Shown: in pieces, positions 35,218 to 44,528 of the stretch
Position numbering within the stretch: the stretch's first letter is position 1
How the letters are laid out: every line of letters begins with the position of its first letter
NCBI GenBank assembly: GCA_903845055.1
Contig: CAIMWF010000034.1
Span: 1 to 64,000, forward strand
DNA length: 64,000 nucleotides
Origin: an uncultured Bacteroidales bacterium
GTDB taxonomy: Bacteria; Bacteroidota; Bacteroidia; Bacteroidales; FEN-979
Direction: 5' to 3'
The notes under the pieces: model-generated
Databases searched by the model: none
Told to the model about the DNA's origin: nothing
What the model saw: the letters and a program-made list of their open reading frames with translations, nothing else
Program-made: the position numbers and the translations under genes

Positions 35218-36615
35218 TCAATTGGTATATAATTTCAAGTTGACGGTCTGCCCGGGTTCAACCCTGAACGATTTTTCGGTGGTATAGGATGACTGGTTCG
35301 AATATTTGGAACGGAAAACCACGCGGTAGTTACCCGGCTGCAGGTAGAGCGTCTCCTGCTGCTGCGGGTTGTCCCTGAGGTTGTAAAGCCATACCAGTTG
35401 GTTTTTATCCTCCTGGTAAAGGCTTCCGTACCCGTTCGTTGATTTCTGGATCACCGCGATGCCGGGCATTGGCATTTCGACGGTGGTGGTATGGCTTTGT
35501 TTTATGTCGACGCTGTTTACCAGGATCCTGGGAAGGCAAAGGATTTCAACATCATAGGAACCGGTGAGGTATTTCTCCGTCTGGTCAAACTGCTGCACCG
35601 TGAGGGTCTCATGCCCGTCGTGCCTGCGGATGATGCAGGGCAGGTATTTCAGGGTGCTGTTGCCTGTCGCCTTGAACGCAAGGTATCCCTGCGGGGCGTC
35701 GATCCCGACGATGTTGTGTTTGCCGGGTGTCAGTTTCACGGTATCCTTGAAAACCGGCGGAATGGTATGAACCACGATGTCGTAGGTGATGAGGGGGTCG
35801 ATTTCAAGGGTGTCGGGCAGCCCCTTGTTGTTAAAGGAATGGATAAAATTATATTTCGCGATCCCCGACAGGTGATCATAGAAGGTCATGTTGACATTTG
35901 TTTCGGTAGGCTTCCCGTAGGCGTCGAGCAGGTTTACCTGGATGCTGGTGGGGTTAAGCGACCGGGATATGATGATGTTCAGCGCATTGCGGAACTGGGT
36001 TTCATTGGATGCATCAAAATAGGTTCCGACGCACTCGAATCCTTCGCGGAAATTTTTCCCGATCCCGATGATGAAGGGTTTCAGCACGATCCCCATTTTC
36101 TGAAGGTCGAGGGATACGGCACAGGGATCGCCGCCGCATTCTTCAAGACCGTCGGTGATGAGTATGATGATGTTCCGGCAGTTGTCGCAAGGCGGGAAAT
36201 CCTTTGTGGCCTGCGACAGTGAAAAGGCGATCGGGGTGGTCCCTTTTGGCGTGATGATCTTCAGGACATGCTTGATCTTCGGCACATTGTCCTTCGCAAA
36301 GGGGACCTCCAGTTTGGTATCATTGCAGTCCTGCGGCGGGAACTGCTTCTGGTGGCCGTAAACCCGCAACGCAAGCTCCAGGTTGGGCTGGGTGCGCAGG
36401 CTGTCGAGGATCGAAGAAAACAGTTTTACCGCAATGTTGAATTTCGTGTCACTCTGCCACCGTCCGTACATGCTTTGGGAGGCATCGAACACAAAGAGAA
36501 TCCGGGTGGTGGGTTTGGGCTTTCCCTGGTCCCTGGGCCCCTGGGCAAAGAGGTAGGATGAAAACAGCAGCATCAGCATGACCAAGCAGGTCCGGCCCGG
36601 TCCCCCTGAAAGCAT
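35218..36615 (-). CDS. von Willebrand factor A domain protein, exported
   Basis: About 465 residues from the ATG at 36615. An upstream in-frame TTG (36687) lies within the transketolase gene and reads through the 7-bp repeats, so it is rejected. A signal peptide (TCLVMLMLLFSSYLFAQ) precedes a vWA domain with a full metal-binding site: 'FVFDASQS' (Asp-x-Ser-x-Ser), the Thr in 'PKGTTPIAFSL' and Asp in 'ILITDGLEECGGDPC'. The rest (about 230-465) looks like several beta-sandwich segments. Such proteins bind ligands outside the membrane. Oddly it sits between the two halves of transketolase in one transcription direction. Confidence 0.88.
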   Translation of the reverse strand: MLSGGPGRTCLVMLMLLFSSYLFAQGPRDQGKPKPTTRILFVFDASQSMYGRWQSDTKFNIAVKLFSSILDSLRTQPNLELALRVYGHQKQFPPQDCNDTKLEVPFAKDNVPKIKHVLKIITPKGTTPIAFSLSQATKDFPPCDNCRNIIILITDGLEECGGDPCAVSLDLQKMGIVLKPFIIGIGKNFREGFECVGTYFDASNETQFRNALNIIISRSLNPTSIQVNLLDAYGKPTETNVNMTFYDHLSGIAKYNFIHSFNNKGLPDTLEIDPLITYDIVVHTIPPVFKDTVKLTPGKHNIVGIDAPQGYLAFKATGNSTLKYLPCIIRRHDGHETLTVQQFDQTEKYLTGSYDVEILCLPRILVNSVDIKQSHTTTVEMPMPGIAVIQKSTNGYGSLYQEDKNQLVWLYNLRDNPQQQETLYLQPGNYRVVFRSKYSNQSSYTTEKSFRVEPGQTVNLKLYTN

Positions 36616-36638
36616 GCGCCTCAGACGTCCCGCTATCA

Positions 36639-36668
36639 ATCTGAAATCTGAAATCTGAAATCTGAAAT
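36639..36668. repeat. 7-bp tandem repeat, unit ATCTGAA
   Basis: ATCTGAA repeated 4.3 times on the plus strand, between the transketolase N-terminal subunit stop (36674) and the vWA start (36615). Confidence 0.92.
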
Positions 36669-36673
36669 ATTTG

Positions 36674-37519
36674 TTAATAGTCTCCAAGTGTTTCGTCTAA
36701 TTGTGCCAGTGCGTTTTTTGTCTGCTCATCGTTCGGGAATACCCCGTGCCATTCGTGGTTGTCGAGCATGAAATCGACCCCGAAGCCCATGTGGGTCGTC
36801 ATGATGATCACGACAGGCTGTCCCTGGCCGGTATACCACTGCGCTTTTTTGAGCGTTTCAACCACTTCTGCCATGTCGTTGCCGTACATGGTCAGCACCT
36901 TCCAGCCAAAGGCGGAAAATTTGTCCTCCAGGTTGCCCATGGGCATCACACGGTCGGTCGGACCGTCAATCTGAATCCCGTTGCAGTCGACCACAGCGAC
37001 CAGGTTGTCCACCTTCCGGCCTGCGGCAAACATCATGGCTTCCCAGTTCTGGCCCTCCTGCAGTTCCCCGTCGCCAAGGAAACAATAGACCAGGTGCTCG
37101 TCGTTGTTCAGTTTTTTTGCCAGGGCGGCGCCTGTAGCCACCGAAAGGCCCTGTCCGAGCGACCCGGAACTGGTCCTGATCCCCGGCAAACCCTCGGCTG
37201 TGGCCGGATGTCCCTGCAACCTGGTTCCCATTTTCCGGAAGGTGGAAAGTTCGCCGACTCCGAAATAGCCGTACCGTGCGAGCACACTGTACCAGAGGGC
37301 CGACAGGTGGCCGTTCGAGAGGAAGAAAAGATCCTCTCCCTCCCCGTTCATCGAAAAACGGGAGGGATCGGGCTTCATGATCTTGAAATAGAGGGCAACA
37401 AGGAAATCGGTGCTACCCAGCGCTCCGCCGGGATGCCCGGAGGATGCTCCATTGACCATGCGCACGATGTCGCGTCTTACCTGGCTCGCGATTTTTTCTA
37501 ATTCCGGGATTGTGAGCAT
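36674..37519 (-). CDS. Transketolase, N-terminal subunit
   Basis: 281 residues forming the thiamine diphosphate binding domain. 'SGHPGGALGSTDFLVALYF' (about 27-45) and the cofactor motif 'GDGELQEGQNWEA' (about 149-161) with Asn in 'DCNGIQIDG' are present. Split transketolases are common in Bacteroidota and archaea, but the two genes are normally next to each other; here 1.4 kb with a vWA gene separates them. Start at ATG 37519. The region upstream holds an ATTAAAA array. Confidence 0.95.
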   Translation of the reverse strand: MLTIPELEKIASQVRRDIVRMVNGASSGHPGGALGSTDFLVALYFKIMKPDPSRFSMNGEGEDLFFLSNGHLSALWYSVLARYGYFGVGELSTFRKMGTRLQGHPATAEGLPGIRTSSGSLGQGLSVATGAALAKKLNNDEHLVYCFLGDGELQEGQNWEAMMFAAGRKVDNLVAVVDCNGIQIDGPTDRVMPMGNLEDKFSAFGWKVLTMYGNDMAEVVETLKKAQWYTGQGQPVVIIMTTHMGFGVDFMLDNHEWHGVFPNDEQTKNALAQLDETLGDY

Positions 37520-37525
37520 CTGACA

Positions 37526-37550
37526 ATTAAAAATTAAAAATTAAAAATTA
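37526..37550. repeat. 7-bp tandem repeat, unit ATTAAAA
   Basis: ATTAAAA repeated 3.6 times, starting 6 bp upstream of the transketolase N-terminal subunit ATG. The same unit on the opposite strand is found at 42221-42248. The remainder of the gap to the next gene (up to 37700) shows no clear promoter consensus. Confidence 0.92.
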
Positions 37551-37700
37551 CGGATTGGGGCGTTATTGTTAAAACGCCCGTGAGGCAAAGATATTACAAT
37601 TAGCTGCCGTGGCATGAAGGATGTTAATAAATATGGATAATAACTGGCGGAGTTATCAATGTTTTTAGTTCTTTTGCGGAGGATCAAAACAACACGCCGC

Positions 37701-40619
37701 ATGTACAGATTTTCCTGGCTTATCCTGTTGAACCTGCTGATGACCCTCCCGCTGCGCAGTTACCCGGCCCCGGCTGATTCAACATGGGTCGATTCGGTTT
37801 ACCGGTCGCTTTCGCAGGAACAGCGGATCGCCCAGCTGCTGATCATCCGCGCCTATTCGGGCCGTGACTCGGTTTACAATGACAGTCTTGTGCAGATTGT
37901 AAGGAGGTACAACATCGGGGGCGTCTGTTTTTTTAAAGGCTCTCCCACCGGCCAGGCTATTCTGACAAACCGGCTGCAAAGGTCGGCCGAAACTCCGTTG
38001 CTCATCACGATCGATGGCGAGTGGGGGCTCGGCATGCGCCTCGACAGCGCCTTTTCGTTTCCCAGGCAGATGGCGCTGGGTGCCATGACCAGTGACTCCC
38101 TGATTTATGAAATGGGCCGCATGGTCGCAAAAAACTGCCTCCGAATGGGAATCCAGGTTAATTTTGCCCCGGTAGCCGATGTGAATAACAACCCTAGAAA
38201 CCCTGTGATAAGTTTCAGGTCGTTCGGGGAAAATCCCGAACTAGTAGCGGCAAAAAGCACCCTTTACATGCAGGGGTTGCAGGATGGAGGGGTGATGGCC
38301 GTTGCCAAACATTTCCCCGGGCACGGCGATACCGATCTCGACTCCCATCTCACCCTGCCCGTGATCAACCATAGCCGGCAACGACTTGACAGCGTCGAGC
38401 TTGTTCCTTTCAGAAGGCTCATCCGCGAGGGCGTCAGGGGGATCATGGTAGGTCATTTGTATGTACCTTGCTTTGACACCACCCGGAACATGCCCGCCAC
38501 CCTCTCGGGGAATGTGGTGACAGGTTTGCTGCGCGACCAGCTCGGATTCAAAGGAGCCATTTTCACCGACGCACTCGACATGCAGGGGGTTGTCAAATAT
38601 TTCAAACCCGGAGAAATAGAGGTGAAGGCACTGCTGGCCGGGAACGACATCCTCCTGCTGCCAAAACATGCCGAAGCGGCCATCTTCGGGATCAAAACAG
38701 CGGTCGACAGCGGGTGGATTTCCCCCGGGCTGCTGGAAGCAAAATGTCGCAGGGTGCTGGAACTTAAATATAAGTACGGCCTGTCGGCGTTGGAGGAAAT
38801 CCATGCTGAGAACCTCGTAAAAGATCTGAATCCTCCCGAAGCGGAAACCATGCGCCAGGAAATGGTCAATGCTTCGATGACCCTTTTGAAGAATGATTTG
38901 CGGACCGTACCGCTTTCAGGCCTCGAACACCGCAAAATTGCCGTTCTCTCCATCGGAGACAGCCTGCCCAACCGTTTCCAGAAAACGCTGTTACGCTATA
39001 TGCCCATGGCGCTTTACAACCTGCCGAAAAAGTTTACAAAAGCCATGGCCGACAGCATCATACGTGAGGTATCGGCCGTTGATATCGTCATCATCAGCCT
39101 TCACGGGATTACCAGTATTGTTGCCGACAGTTTCGGTCTGTCCCGCCCGGTGATCCGGCTTGCCGATACCCTGGTGAAGGCCAACCGCACCATCCTGACG
39201 CTTTTCGGAACGCCCTATTCCATGGAACACCTGCGAAACCTGAAAAAGTCCGAGGCGATCCTGGTCGCCTACCAGGACAATGACGCCACCGAACCGGCCG
39301 CAGCACAGGTTCTTTTCGGAGGTCTTTGCGCTCGCGGGAAACTGCCGGTAACGGCCGATCGTTTTCCCGTCGGATCGGGGGAGGAGACCGAACGTTCGAG
39401 GCTGGCTTTTGTCACCCCCGAAGAGATCGGCCTTCCCGGCGCCTCGCTCAGGATCGTCGACTCGCTGGCCCTCGGCGGGATTGATGCAAAGGCTTACCCG
39501 GGCTGCATGATCCTCCTTGCAAAAAACGGGAAGGTTTTTTATGAAAAGGCATTCGGCCATCCCCGCTATGAAGATTCCGCCCGGGTCACCCCTGCCAGCC
39601 TCTACGATCTTGCATCGGTCACCAAGGTGGCCGCCACCACCCTTGCCCTCATGAAATTGTATGATGATGGCAGGGTCAGCCTCGACGACAGCCTCGGCAA
39701 GTACCTTGCCATTTTGAAGGGAAGCAACAAAGCTGGGCTGCATATCCGCGACGTCATGGCGCACCAGGCCGGCCTGCAGGACTGGATTCCCTTCTACAAA
39801 GCAACCCTGGTGAACGGGCAGCCCGGCCAGGCGTTCTACCGTACGGAGCCATCCCCCGGATTCCCGGTGCATGTGGCCGCCAATCTCTACCTTCACAAAA
39901 ACTACCCCGACACCCTCTTCAGCCGCATTGCCCGGTCGCCGCTGAGAACAACCCACGAGTACAAATACAGCGACCTTGGGTTTTACCTGTTGCGGCTGAT
40001 CGTGGAAAAGATCAGTGGACAGCCTTTTGAACGGTATCTCGATTCGGCTTTTTACAAACCGCTGGGGGTGTCAACACTGGGGTTTACGCCTCTCAAACGG
40101 TTCAGCCCGGCGCAGATCATGCCGACGGAATATGACAGTGCATTCAGGAAGCAGCTCGTATGGGGCGATGTGCATGATCCCGGGGCGGCGATGCTCGGCG
40201 GAATTTCCGGGCACGCCGGGCTTTTCAGCGACGCCTGCGACCTGGCCGTGATCCTCCAGATGCTCCTCCGGGAGGGAACCTATGGCGGCAAAGAATACCT
40301 GAAGCCATCCACCATCCGGGAGTTTACCCGGGTGCAGTTCCCGGGGAAGGGCAACCGCCGCGGCGCGGGGTTTGACAAACCGCTGCTGAATTTCACCCCC
40401 GACGGCCCCGTGTGCAAAGGAGCGTCACCTTCAAGTTTCGGCCATTCCGGTTTTACCGGCACCTACATCTGGGCCGATCCAGCCGACGGCCTGGTATATA
40501 TTTTCCTTTCCAACCGGGTTTATCCCACTGCAACAAACCAGAAACTGGCGGAAATGAACATCCGCACAAACATTCACCAAGCTGTATATGACCTGCTTCA
40601 TAAATATCAGATCAAATAG
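37701..40619 (+). CDS. GH3 beta-N-acetylhexosaminidase fused to beta-lactamase-type serine hydrolase
   Basis: 972 residues from the ATG at 37701, which opens a signal peptide (MYRFSWLILLNLLMTLPL); the upstream start 37659 is less likely. Residues about 30-360 are a NagZ-type GH3 domain with the His/Asp loop 'KHFPGHGDT' (203-211) and nucleophile Asp290 in 'FTDALDMQG'. A GH3 C-terminal-like part follows. Residues about 585-970 form a class C beta-lactamase-like domain with Ser639-x-x-Lys642 ('LASVTK'), 'YKYSDLG' and 'SGHAGLFS'. Such fusions are widespread in Bacteroidota. It would act on murein in the periplasm, removing GlcNAc while the second domain may attack peptides or esters. Confidence 0.92.
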   Translation: MYRFSWLILLNLLMTLPLRSYPAPADSTWVDSVYRSLSQEQRIAQLLIIRAYSGRDSVYNDSLVQIVRRYNIGGVCFFKGSPTGQAILTNRLQRSAETPLLITIDGEWGLGMRLDSAFSFPRQMALGAMTSDSLIYEMGRMVAKNCLRMGIQVNFAPVADVNNNPRNPVISFRSFGENPELVAAKSTLYMQGLQDGGVMAVAKHFPGHGDTDLDSHLTLPVINHSRQRLDSVELVPFRRLIREGVRGIMVGHLYVPCFDTTRNMPATLSGNVVTGLLRDQLGFKGAIFTDALDMQGVVKYFKPGEIEVKALLAGNDILLLPKHAEAAIFGIKTAVDSGWISPGLLEAKCRRVLELKYKYGLSALEEIHAENLVKDLNPPEAETMRQEMVNASMTLLKNDLRTVPLSGLEHRKIAVLSIGDSLPNRFQKTLLRYMPMALYNLPKKFTKAMADSIIREVSAVDIVIISLHGITSIVADSFGLSRPVIRLADTLVKANRTILTLFGTPYSMEHLRNLKKSEAILVAYQDNDATEPAAAQVLFGGLCARGKLPVTADRFPVGSGEETERSRLAFVTPEEIGLPGASLRIVDSLALGGIDAKAYPGCMILLAKNGKVFYEKAFGHPRYEDSARVTPASLYDLASVTKVAATTLALMKLYDDGRVSLDDSLGKYLAILKGSNKAGLHIRDVMAHQAGLQDWIPFYKATLVNGQPGQAFYRTEPSPGFPVHVAANLYLHKNYPDTLFSRIARSPLRTTHEYKYSDLGFYLLRLIVEKISGQPFERYLDSAFYKPLGVSTLGFTPLKRFSPAQIMPTEYDSAFRKQLVWGDVHDPGAAMLGGISGHAGLFSDACDLAVILQMLLREGTYGGKEYLKPSTIREFTRVQFPGKGNRRGAGFDKPLLNFTPDGPVCKGASPSSFGHSGFTGTYIWADPADGLVYIFLSNRVYPTATNQKLAEMNIRTNIHQAVYDLLHKYQIK

Positions 40620-40620
40620 T

Positions 40621-40628
40621 TACCTTTG
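40621..40628 (+). promoter_or_regulatory. Probable -7 element upstream of 40672
   Basis: TACCTTTG directly after the GH3 stop codon, 43 bp before the next ATG. Fits TAnnTTTG; no clear TTG at consensus spacing. Confidence 0.5.
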
Positions 40629-40671
40629 CCGCATTATTAACCGACCTATCCATTTTAAAGACATTTCGAAC

Positions 40672-41496
40672 ATGAACATACAACTGAAATTGTTTATCAT
40701 CTGGTTCTTTGCCATTTTATTTACGCTTGTCAGCGCTGTTTACCAGAAAATGACCGGGCCCACCTACCCGGTGCGCGGCAAGGCTGAAATCGGGGGACAA
40801 AAGGTCAAATTCCAGCTTATCAGGTCCTACGATCTTTCGGATGATGCCAAAGTGACCGTCGTGGTTCCCGATACAAGCATCAAAGGTGAAATCAGGCTGC
40901 GTCGTTTCAAAAGCATGGACAACTGGCAGACCCAGCCTCTCCTGAGGCATGGCGACACCCTCATCGGGGCACTCCCCCACCTGCCGCCTGCCGGGAAGGT
41001 CATGTACGATATCACCCTCGTCAAGGGGAGCCAGCGGGTATTGCTCAACGACCACCCTGCCGTGCTCCGGTATACGGGGTACGTGCCGCGCTACATTTTA
41101 ATTCCCCATATCCTCCTGATGTTCCTGGCGATGTTGTTTTCAACGCTGACCGGGCTCATGGTTCTTTTTCACGGCAGGAACAGCTACCTGTACGCATGGA
41201 TCACCGTGGTGGCCGTGGCTGCCGGCGGACTGGTCCTGGGCCCCATCGTTCAGAAATTCGCCTTCGACGCCTACTGGACCGGATGGCCCTTCGGGCACGA
41301 TGTGACGGACAATAAATCGATCTTTGCTTTTATTTTCTGGGTCATCGCACTGGTGATGATGAAAAAACACCACGAAAACCGTTTCTGGCCGTTACTGGCG
41401 GCCATTGTCCTGCTTGCAGTATTCCTGATCCCCCACAGCGTCTGGGGTTCTGAGATCGACTTTACCAGGGGACCCAAAACCGAGGTGACAAAATAA
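40672..41496 (+). CDS. Membrane protein of unknown function
   Basis: 274 residues from the ATG at 40672. One N-terminal helix (about 6-24) is followed by a beta-rich extracytoplasmic domain (about 30-135) and then four helices (about 138-165, 173-195, 220-240, 245-262). The line 'WTGWPFGHDVTDNKS' between helices is notable for its conserved-looking polar residues, possibly a redox or metal site, but I do not recognise the family. It is 9 bp ahead of the rhomboid gene, so the two are probably co-transcribed; the membrane protein might be a substrate or partner. Confidence 0.7.
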   Translation: MNIQLKLFIIWFFAILFTLVSAVYQKMTGPTYPVRGKAEIGGQKVKFQLIRSYDLSDDAKVTVVVPDTSIKGEIRLRRFKSMDNWQTQPLLRHGDTLIGALPHLPPAGKVMYDITLVKGSQRVLLNDHPAVLRYTGYVPRYILIPHILLMFLAMLFSTLTGLMVLFHGRNSYLYAWITVVAVAAGGLVLGPIVQKFAFDAYWTGWPFGHDVTDNKSIFAFIFWVIALVMMKKHHENRFWPLLAAIVLLAVFLIPHSVWGSEIDFTRGPKTEVTK

Positions 41497-41505
41497 TAAC
41501 CGGAC

Positions 41506-42117
41506 ATGTACATCACCCTCGTCATCATCATTGTCACCGCCGTCGTTTCAGTGCTCTCGCTGAACAATGCAGACCTGTTTGCAAAGCTGAAATTCAATGC
41601 CTACGATGCAAAACACAGCAACCACTGGTACCGTTTTTTCACCTACGGGCTTGTGCATGCAGGTTATGTCCACCTTTTCATCAACATGCTGGTCCTCTAT
41701 TCATTCGGCGTCATTGTGGAATCCTATTTCCATCTCTATTTTCCCTCCAAGGCCGGCTTTTATTACATCCTGCTTTACCTGGGCGGGCTGATCCTGTCGA
41801 TCATCCCTGCCTTCGGGAAGCATAAGAACGATGTGTTCTACAATGCCGTCGGTGCGTCGGGAGCTGTGGCGGCGGTACTTTTTGCAAGCATCCTGCTCTA
41901 TCCCACGGGAAAGATCTTTTTCTTTTTAATCCCCGTCCCCATCCCGGCGCCACTTTTCGGCGTTTTTTACGTGGGGTACGAATATTACATGTCCAAAAGG
42001 GCCAACGACAACATCGGCCACGACGCACACCTGTGGGGAGCCATTTTCGGGGTAATTTTCACCCTGGCCCTTAAGCCGGGACTGCTTGCTATCTTCCTGC
42101 AGCAAATCGGAGGATAA
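41506..42117 (+). CDS. Rhomboid-family intramembrane serine protease
   Basis: 203 residues with six membrane helices. The catalytic Ser is in 'NAVGASGAVAAVLF' (Gly-x-Ser-Gly, Ser at about 117) and the catalytic His in 'GHDAHLWGAIFGVIF' (about 172). The 'VHAGYVHLFINMLVL' segment gives the oxyanion-site His and Asn. It would cut membrane proteins within the lipid bilayer. The stop codon TAA runs into a tandem array of 9-bp and then 8-bp units. Confidence 0.93.
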   Translation: MYITLVIIIVTAVVSVLSLNNADLFAKLKFNAYDAKHSNHWYRFFTYGLVHAGYVHLFINMLVLYSFGVIVESYFHLYFPSKAGFYYILLYLGGLILSIIPAFGKHKNDVFYNAVGASGAVAAVLFASILLYPTGKIFFFLIPVPIPAPLFGVFYVGYEYYMSKRANDNIGHDAHLWGAIFGVIFTLALKPGLLAIFLQQIGG

Positions 42118-42199
42118 TGCAGACAATGCAGTCAATGCAGTCAATGCGGACAATGCAATAATGCAGAAATACAGGAATGAAGGAATACAGGAATATTGG
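42116..42199 (+). repeat. 9-bp and 8-bp tandem array after the rhomboid gene
   Basis: Four units of the type AATGCAGTC (42116-42151), then six 8-bp units (AATGCAAT, AATGCAGA, AATACAGG, AATGAAGG, AATACAGG, AATATTGG; 42152-42199). The first unit overlaps the rhomboid stop codon. The 8-bp units are related to the array inside nnr. Confidence 0.88.
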
Positions 42200-42220
42200 G
42201 ACTGGCCGGGGTTGGATCTG

Positions 42221-42248
42221 TAATTTTTAATTTTTAATTTTTAATTTT
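42221..42248. repeat. 7-bp tandem repeat, unit TAATTTT, at the acd stop
   Basis: Four exact copies of TAATTTT. On the minus strand it encodes the last residues (LKIKN) and the TAA stop of the acyl-CoA synthetase. Reverse complement of the ATTAAAA array at 37526. Confidence 0.95.
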
Positions 42249-44302
42249 TTCTCCACCCTTATCCTCGCATCCACCACCACAACCTGGTCGGGTTTGCCAA
42301 GGAGCGGGTTGAAATCGAGTTCGGTGATCTCGGGGGCGACATGGAGCAGTGCCGAGAGACGCAACATGACATCGGCAAAGCGTTCTTCGTCAACCCCCTC
42401 CTTCCCGCGGATGCCTTTGATGATCTTATAGCTCTTCAGGGATCGGATCATGGACAGTGCCTCTGCTTTTCCGAGCGGGGCCAGGCCGGCTGCCACATCC
42501 TTAAAAACTTCGATGAAGATCCCCCCCATCCCGCAGAGGATCAGGTGGCCGAATTTAGGTTCATGTTTTGCGCCGATGAAGAGTTCGGTTCCCGAAAGCA
42601 TCGGCTGGATCAGGATCGCCGTGGTTTCGCTGATCCGGATCATCCGGTCGAATTCACGGGCAACGGTGGCTTCATCCTTCACATTCAGCACCACTCCGCC
42701 GACATCCGATTTATGTACCGGGCCGACCACCTTCATTACCACAGGGAAACCCAGCAGGGATGCCGATTTCACGGCCTCATCAGCCGATGTCACCACCGCC
42801 TCGTGCGCCCGCGGGATCCCGCATGCATCCATGAGTCCCCGGATGGCAGCCGGGGAAATATAACCGTCAGCCGCACCTTCGATGACGGACCTGATTTTTT
42901 TCTTATCCACTGCAATTGATCGGGGCTTTGCGGGGGAGGGTTTCGGTGTGTGGTAAACCCGTGCCAGCGCGTTTCCGAAAACCACCTCATCCGGGAAAAA
43001 GAGGTTTCCCTTCGATACAAATTCCTTCACCTCTTCCCGGGCGGTCAGGATGGAGGGCAGGATCGGGAAAACAGGCTTCGCGGAAGACCGCATTTTCCGG
43101 TCGAGCAGGTCGTATACATCGAAAACGGGGGTCAGCCCGGGCGTTCCGAAAATAACGGCCATCCCGTCGATGTTCCTGAATTTCTGATCGGCATAGTCGA
43201 TGATGGTGCCAAGTTGCGCGGCAGTACCTGTGGCGAGAAAATCAATGGGATTGGCCACCGATGATCCCGCGAACAGTTGTCCCAGCAGTTCTTTTGCAAC
43301 AGGTCCGCCCAGGTGGGGCACATCCAGCCCTGCGTTTGAAAGGGCATCGGTAAGCATCACCGCCGGACCGCCGGCATGCGTGATGACGGCCATGTTTTTC
43401 CCCTTTAATTCGGGAAAGGTAAATATGGAGGCCACGCTGACCAGGTCTTCGCGTCCGATGCAACGGACGATCCCGGCCTTTCGGAACAGCGCATCGACCG
43501 CCACGTCGGGACTTGCAAGCGCCCCGGTGTGCGAAGATGCGGCCCGGCTTCCCGCCTCGGAAGAACCTGCCTTGATGGCGGCAATTTTACATCCCTTCCG
43601 GATCAGGGAGGCCGCGTGCTTAAGGAGCATCTGCGGTTTTGAGATCGTTTCGATGTAGAGCAGCTTGATCCTAGAACTTGTCACAGGGTCAAAACTCTCG
43701 TCGAGGTGTTCCAGCACCTCTTCCACACCAAGCTGGGCGCTGTTCCCCACAGAGAAAACCTGCGAAAAGGTGAGACCCTTCTGGATACCTGCTTCCATGA
43801 TGAAGACCGCGGTGGCACCTGATCCTGAAATGAAATCGCAGCCTTTGGGGTCGAGGGTCGGGATGGGCTTGGTGAAGACGCCATGATAACCGGGAGTTAG
43901 CACGCCGATACAATTCGGCCCGATGAGCGAACCGCCGGCACTTTCGATGATATTCACCACCCTTTGCTCCAGCAGCTTTCCTTCGTGGCTCTCCTCGCTG
44001 AAACCGGCCGAGAGAATGATGAAGCCGCGGGTGTTTTTCTGACGTACAAGCAGTTCAACCGTGTCGGGGATGAACTTTGCAGCGATGGCCAGGATGGCCA
44101 GGTCGACCGCCGGTAGTTCCGCGGGGTCGCGAAAGCTTTTGATCCCCTGTACCTCACTCTCCTTTAGGTTTGTGACATACAATGCGCCTTTGAAACCGCC
44201 CTCGGTCAGGTTGCGGAGGACAGCCCCGCCCGGTTTCTGAACATCGTTGGAACCCCCGATAACAACGATACTTTTAGGGTTCAGCAGTGCCTGGTTGATC
44301 AT
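42227..44302 (-). CDS. ADP-forming acyl-CoA (acetyl-CoA) synthetase, fused subunits
   Basis: 691 residues joining the alpha and beta subunits. CoA-binding domain about 1-135, CoA-ligase domains to about 460 with the phospho-histidine His258 in 'ASSHTGALAS', and an ATP-grasp domain about 470-690 ('VVMKVVGPVHKSDVGGVVLNV' region and 'EVFKDVAAGLAPLG'). The enzyme turns acyl-CoA, ADP and phosphate into acid, CoA and ATP. It is typical of anaerobes that conserve energy at the acyl-CoA level, and could serve acetate, propionate or branched acids. Lys-rich C-terminal residues derive from the TAATTTT array. Confidence 0.92.
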   Translation of the reverse strand: MINQALLNPKSIVVIGGSNDVQKPGGAVLRNLTEGGFKGALYVTNLKESEVQGIKSFRDPAELPAVDLAILAIAAKFIPDTVELLVRQKNTRGFIILSAGFSEESHEGKLLEQRVVNIIESAGGSLIGPNCIGVLTPGYHGVFTKPIPTLDPKGCDFISGSGATAVFIMEAGIQKGLTFSQVFSVGNSAQLGVEEVLEHLDESFDPVTSSRIKLLYIETISKPQMLLKHAASLIRKGCKIAAIKAGSSEAGSRAASSHTGALASPDVAVDALFRKAGIVRCIGREDLVSVASIFTFPELKGKNMAVITHAGGPAVMLTDALSNAGLDVPHLGGPVAKELLGQLFAGSSVANPIDFLATGTAAQLGTIIDYADQKFRNIDGMAVIFGTPGLTPVFDVYDLLDRKMRSSAKPVFPILPSILTAREEVKEFVSKGNLFFPDEVVFGNALARVYHTPKPSPAKPRSIAVDKKKIRSVIEGAADGYISPAAIRGLMDACGIPRAHEAVVTSADEAVKSASLLGFPVVMKVVGPVHKSDVGGVVLNVKDEATVAREFDRMIRISETTAILIQPMLSGTELFIGAKHEPKFGHLILCGMGGIFIEVFKDVAAGLAPLGKAEALSMIRSLKSYKIIKGIRGKEGVDEERFADVMLRLSALLHVAPEITELDFNPLLGKPDQVVVVDARIRVEKKLKIKN

Positions 44303-44528
44303 ACTGGAAATTTTTGGCTAAAATATTAAATTTATCCGGGAGGAGGGGCACGTTTCTGCAATTGATTTCCTGCAAACCGAATCGGGCTGCTCCAAAATTT
44401 GCCAGCCACGAAACAAGTGATCCGGGGAACCGGCTTCGCAAATAAATTTCACCCGCTTGTAAGTTCCCGAACCGGGAAAATCCTCATCTTTGTTTCTGCA
44501 ACCCGGATGACCGGGAAAAAAACTCGGG

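Noticed and set aside
36615-36687. Longer vWA reading frame starting at TTG 36687
   Set aside because: It overlaps transketolase coding sequence and translates the 7-bp repeat; the ATG at 36615 leads directly into a signal peptide.
39001-39956. Minus-strand frame opposite the GH3 fusion (about 320 codons)
   Set aside because: GH3 and beta-lactamase motifs are intact on the plus strand; nothing recognisable in the antisense product.
44303-44528. tRNA or small RNA in the 226-bp gap
   Set aside because: No cloverleaf, no CCA end and no strong hairpin found by eye.
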